Notes under the pieces: model-generated | Databases searched by the model: none | The model's input: the letters and a program-made list of their open reading frames with translations, nothing else | Told to the model about the DNA's origin: nothing | Origin: CAZDML01 sp964506645 | GTDB taxonomy: Bacteria; Elusimicrobiota; Elusimicrobia; 2-01-FULL-59-12 | DNA: 6,686 bases | Direction of reading: 5' to 3' | Assembly (NCBI GenBank): GCA_964506645.1 | Contig: CAZDML010000113.1 | Coordinates: 1 to 6,686, forward strand | Position numbers and translations under genes: made by a program | In this document: positions 5,818 to 6,686 of the stretch, piece by piece | Layout of the letters: each line of letters opens with the position of its first letter | Position numbering within the stretch: position 1 is the first letter of the stretch

Positions 5818-6686
5818 AGGAGATCCATCGGGTCAACGTCTACCGTCATAAAAGCTTTGGACGGGCGGTAGCGTCGTAAAAAGTCCAGGATTGGCTCGAG
5901 CGATCCCGGTTCGCCCTTCATCACAATCTGATAGCGATACTGTCCGCGGATTCGCGCATAGGGGGCTGGAGCCGGTCCCAAAACCTCCACCCCGCTGTCA
6001 TCCCCCGCGGTCGTCAGCGGGGGATCCATGGATCCCGGCTTACGACCTACCGGGATGACGGCCAAGAGTTGCTCCGCTAAATCCTCCGCCGCTTTTTGCA
6101 CGGCCGCTTCTTTGGGAGCACGGAGCAGCACGTGAATCAACCGGCAATAGGGTGGATACCGCAGTTCTTGACGATGTGAAATCTCTTCTTCGTAAAAACT
6201 TAAAAAATCATGGCGCTGTGCTGTCTCCAGCGCATAATGCTCGGGATAATGCGTCTGCACAATGACACGGCCCGGGCGCGGACCGCGGCCGGTTCGGCCG
6301 GCGACTTGCGTCACCAGCTGAAAGGTGCGCTCGGCCGCGCGAAAATCCGGCAGATGCAGAGAAATGTCCGCATCCACCACACCGACCACTGTCACGCTGG
6401 GAAAATCAAACCCTTTGGCAATCATCTGCGTCCCCACCAGCACATCGAGCTTACGTTCGGAAAAATCGTTATATGTTTTTTCGTAGACGGCCCGGGTATG
6501 CGCCACATCTTGATCCATGCGAGCCATCTTCACGAAAGGAAAGAGCTGCCGAATCTCTTCTTCAATGCGCTGTGTGCCGACACCATACTGACGCAGCCGC
6601 ATGCCGTGACAGGATGGGCAGGAGGTCGGTACTTTCTCCGTTTCCAGACAGGCATGGCAGCGCAGAACGCCATCGGCAGGGATCGG
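5814..6686 (-). CDS. priA: Primosomal protein N' (replication restart helicase PriA), C-terminal part
   Basis: PriA recognises stalled forks and D-loops, unwinds the lagging arm and loads the replicative helicase. The visible 290 residues run from the window edge, still open at 6686, to the TGA at 5816-5814. They start in the zinc-binding region with two of its Cys pairs, RCHAC and SCPSC (codons at about 6659-6648 and 6620-6609). Next come GTQRIEEE (37-44), the helicase motif V region VGTQMIAKGFDFP (84-96) and motif VI QVAGRTGRG (127-135, Thr where Ala is commonest). YPPYCRL and VLGPAPAPYARIRGQYRYQ mark the C-terminal domain. Walker A and DEAH-type motifs lie outside the window. Residues 210-230 are an extra 21-residue segment encoded exactly by a 63-bp palindromic element (5997-6059); without it the protein would read LLA-SGVEVLGPAPAP, normal for the family. 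The stop overlaps the next gene by four bases. Confidence 0.96.
   Translation of the reverse strand, partial: PIPADGVLRCHACLETEKVPTSCPSCHGMRLRQYGVGTQRIEEEIRQLFPFVKMARMDQDVAHTRAVYEKTYNDFSERKLDVLVGTQMIAKGFDFPSVTVVGVVDADISLHLPDFRAAERTFQLVTQVAGRTGRGPRPGRVIVQTHYPEHYALETAQRHDFLSFYEEEISHRQELRYPPYCRLIHVLLRAPKEAAVQKAAEDLAEQLLAVIPVGRKPGSMDPPLTTAGDDSGVEVLGPAPAPYARIRGQYRYQIVMKGEPGSLEPILDFLRRYRPSKAFMTVDVDPMDLL
5997..6059. repeat. 63-bp REP/BIME-like palindromic element inserted in frame in priA
   Basis: The element is bounded by perfect 8-bp inverted repeats, GTCATCCC (5997-6004) and GGGATGAC (6052-6059). It contains two hairpins. The left one has a 9-bp stem (6000-6008 with 6017-6025) and the right one a 7-bp stem (6032-6038 with 6050-6056). 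Between them is a perfect 14-bp palindrome GGATCCATGGATCC (6022-6035). The left half and the reverse complement of the right half are clearly related, sharing GTCATCCC, a GGTCGT loop core and GGGATCCATGG, so the element is a head-to-head pair of REP-like units. It is exactly 21 codons long and adds VIPVGRKPGS...TTAGDD to PriA without a stop. GTCAT-ended palindromes of this general look are common as dispersed repeats in bacterial genomes. No target-site duplication is evident. Whether this family is repeated in this genome cannot be seen here, as there is only one copy in the window. Confidence 0.8.

Noticed and set aside
5273..5836. Minus-strand open frame of 187 codons overlapping the glycosyltransferase start
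   Set aside because: It is an out-of-frame reading with Cys/Arg-rich random composition; the true frame has GT-C family motifs and the ATGA junction with priA.

Overview
This window carries five protein-coding genes, all read on the minus strand. In transcription order (right to left) they are the C-terminal part of the primosomal helicase priA, a polytopic GT-C type glycosyltransferase of the DUF2723/TMEM260-like family with C-terminal TPR repeats, an unrecognised exported protein of about 416 residues, a membrane-bound proton-pumping pyrophosphatase (hppA), and the N-terminal part of peptide deformylase (def). The gene set is bacterial and chromosomal. A signal peptidase I-type export signal and an extracytoplasmic GT-C enzyme suggest a Gram-negative-type cell plan. 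The phylum cannot be fixed from the sequence. DUF2723-TPR proteins together with an hppA of this kind would fit lineages such as Elusimicrobiota, Omnitrophota or other FCB/PVC-like groups, but that is only a guess. Two runs of ten Ns show that this is a scaffolded draft assembly.

Layout. At 6686-5814, priA is cut by the window edge; its stop overlaps the start of the glycosyltransferase gene (5817-3940) by four bases (ATGA), so those two genes are probably co-translated. A 78-bp gap containing a short perfect palindrome precedes the exported protein (3861-2611). A 95-bp gap with a good sigma70-type promoter and a Shine-Dalgarno sequence precedes hppA (2515-236). Only 6 bp separate the hppA stop from the def start (229), so def probably depends on hppA transcription. 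No stretch over 300 bp lacks a gene, and no tRNA, rRNA, CRISPR array or transposase gene is visible.

How the genes fit together. priA and def are housekeeping genes that often lie close together in bacteria; here three envelope-related genes sit between them. The glycosyltransferase and the exported Ala/Pro/Ser/Thr-rich protein next to it could be an enzyme and acceptor pair, but this is inference. hppA conserves pyrophosphate energy as a proton gradient and carries the Lys/Thr signature of potassium-independent enzymes.

The most notable observation is a 63-bp palindromic element (5997-6059) inside priA. It is built from two inverted REP-like half-units around a CCATGG core, ends in perfect 8-bp inverted repeats (GTCATCCC and GGGATGAC), and is exactly 21 codons long. 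It adds 21 residues in frame to a variable loop of PriA just before the conserved VLGPAPAP segment. This looks like a small palindromic repeat that has invaded a coding sequence and been tolerated as protein, comparable in behaviour to the Rickettsia palindromic elements.
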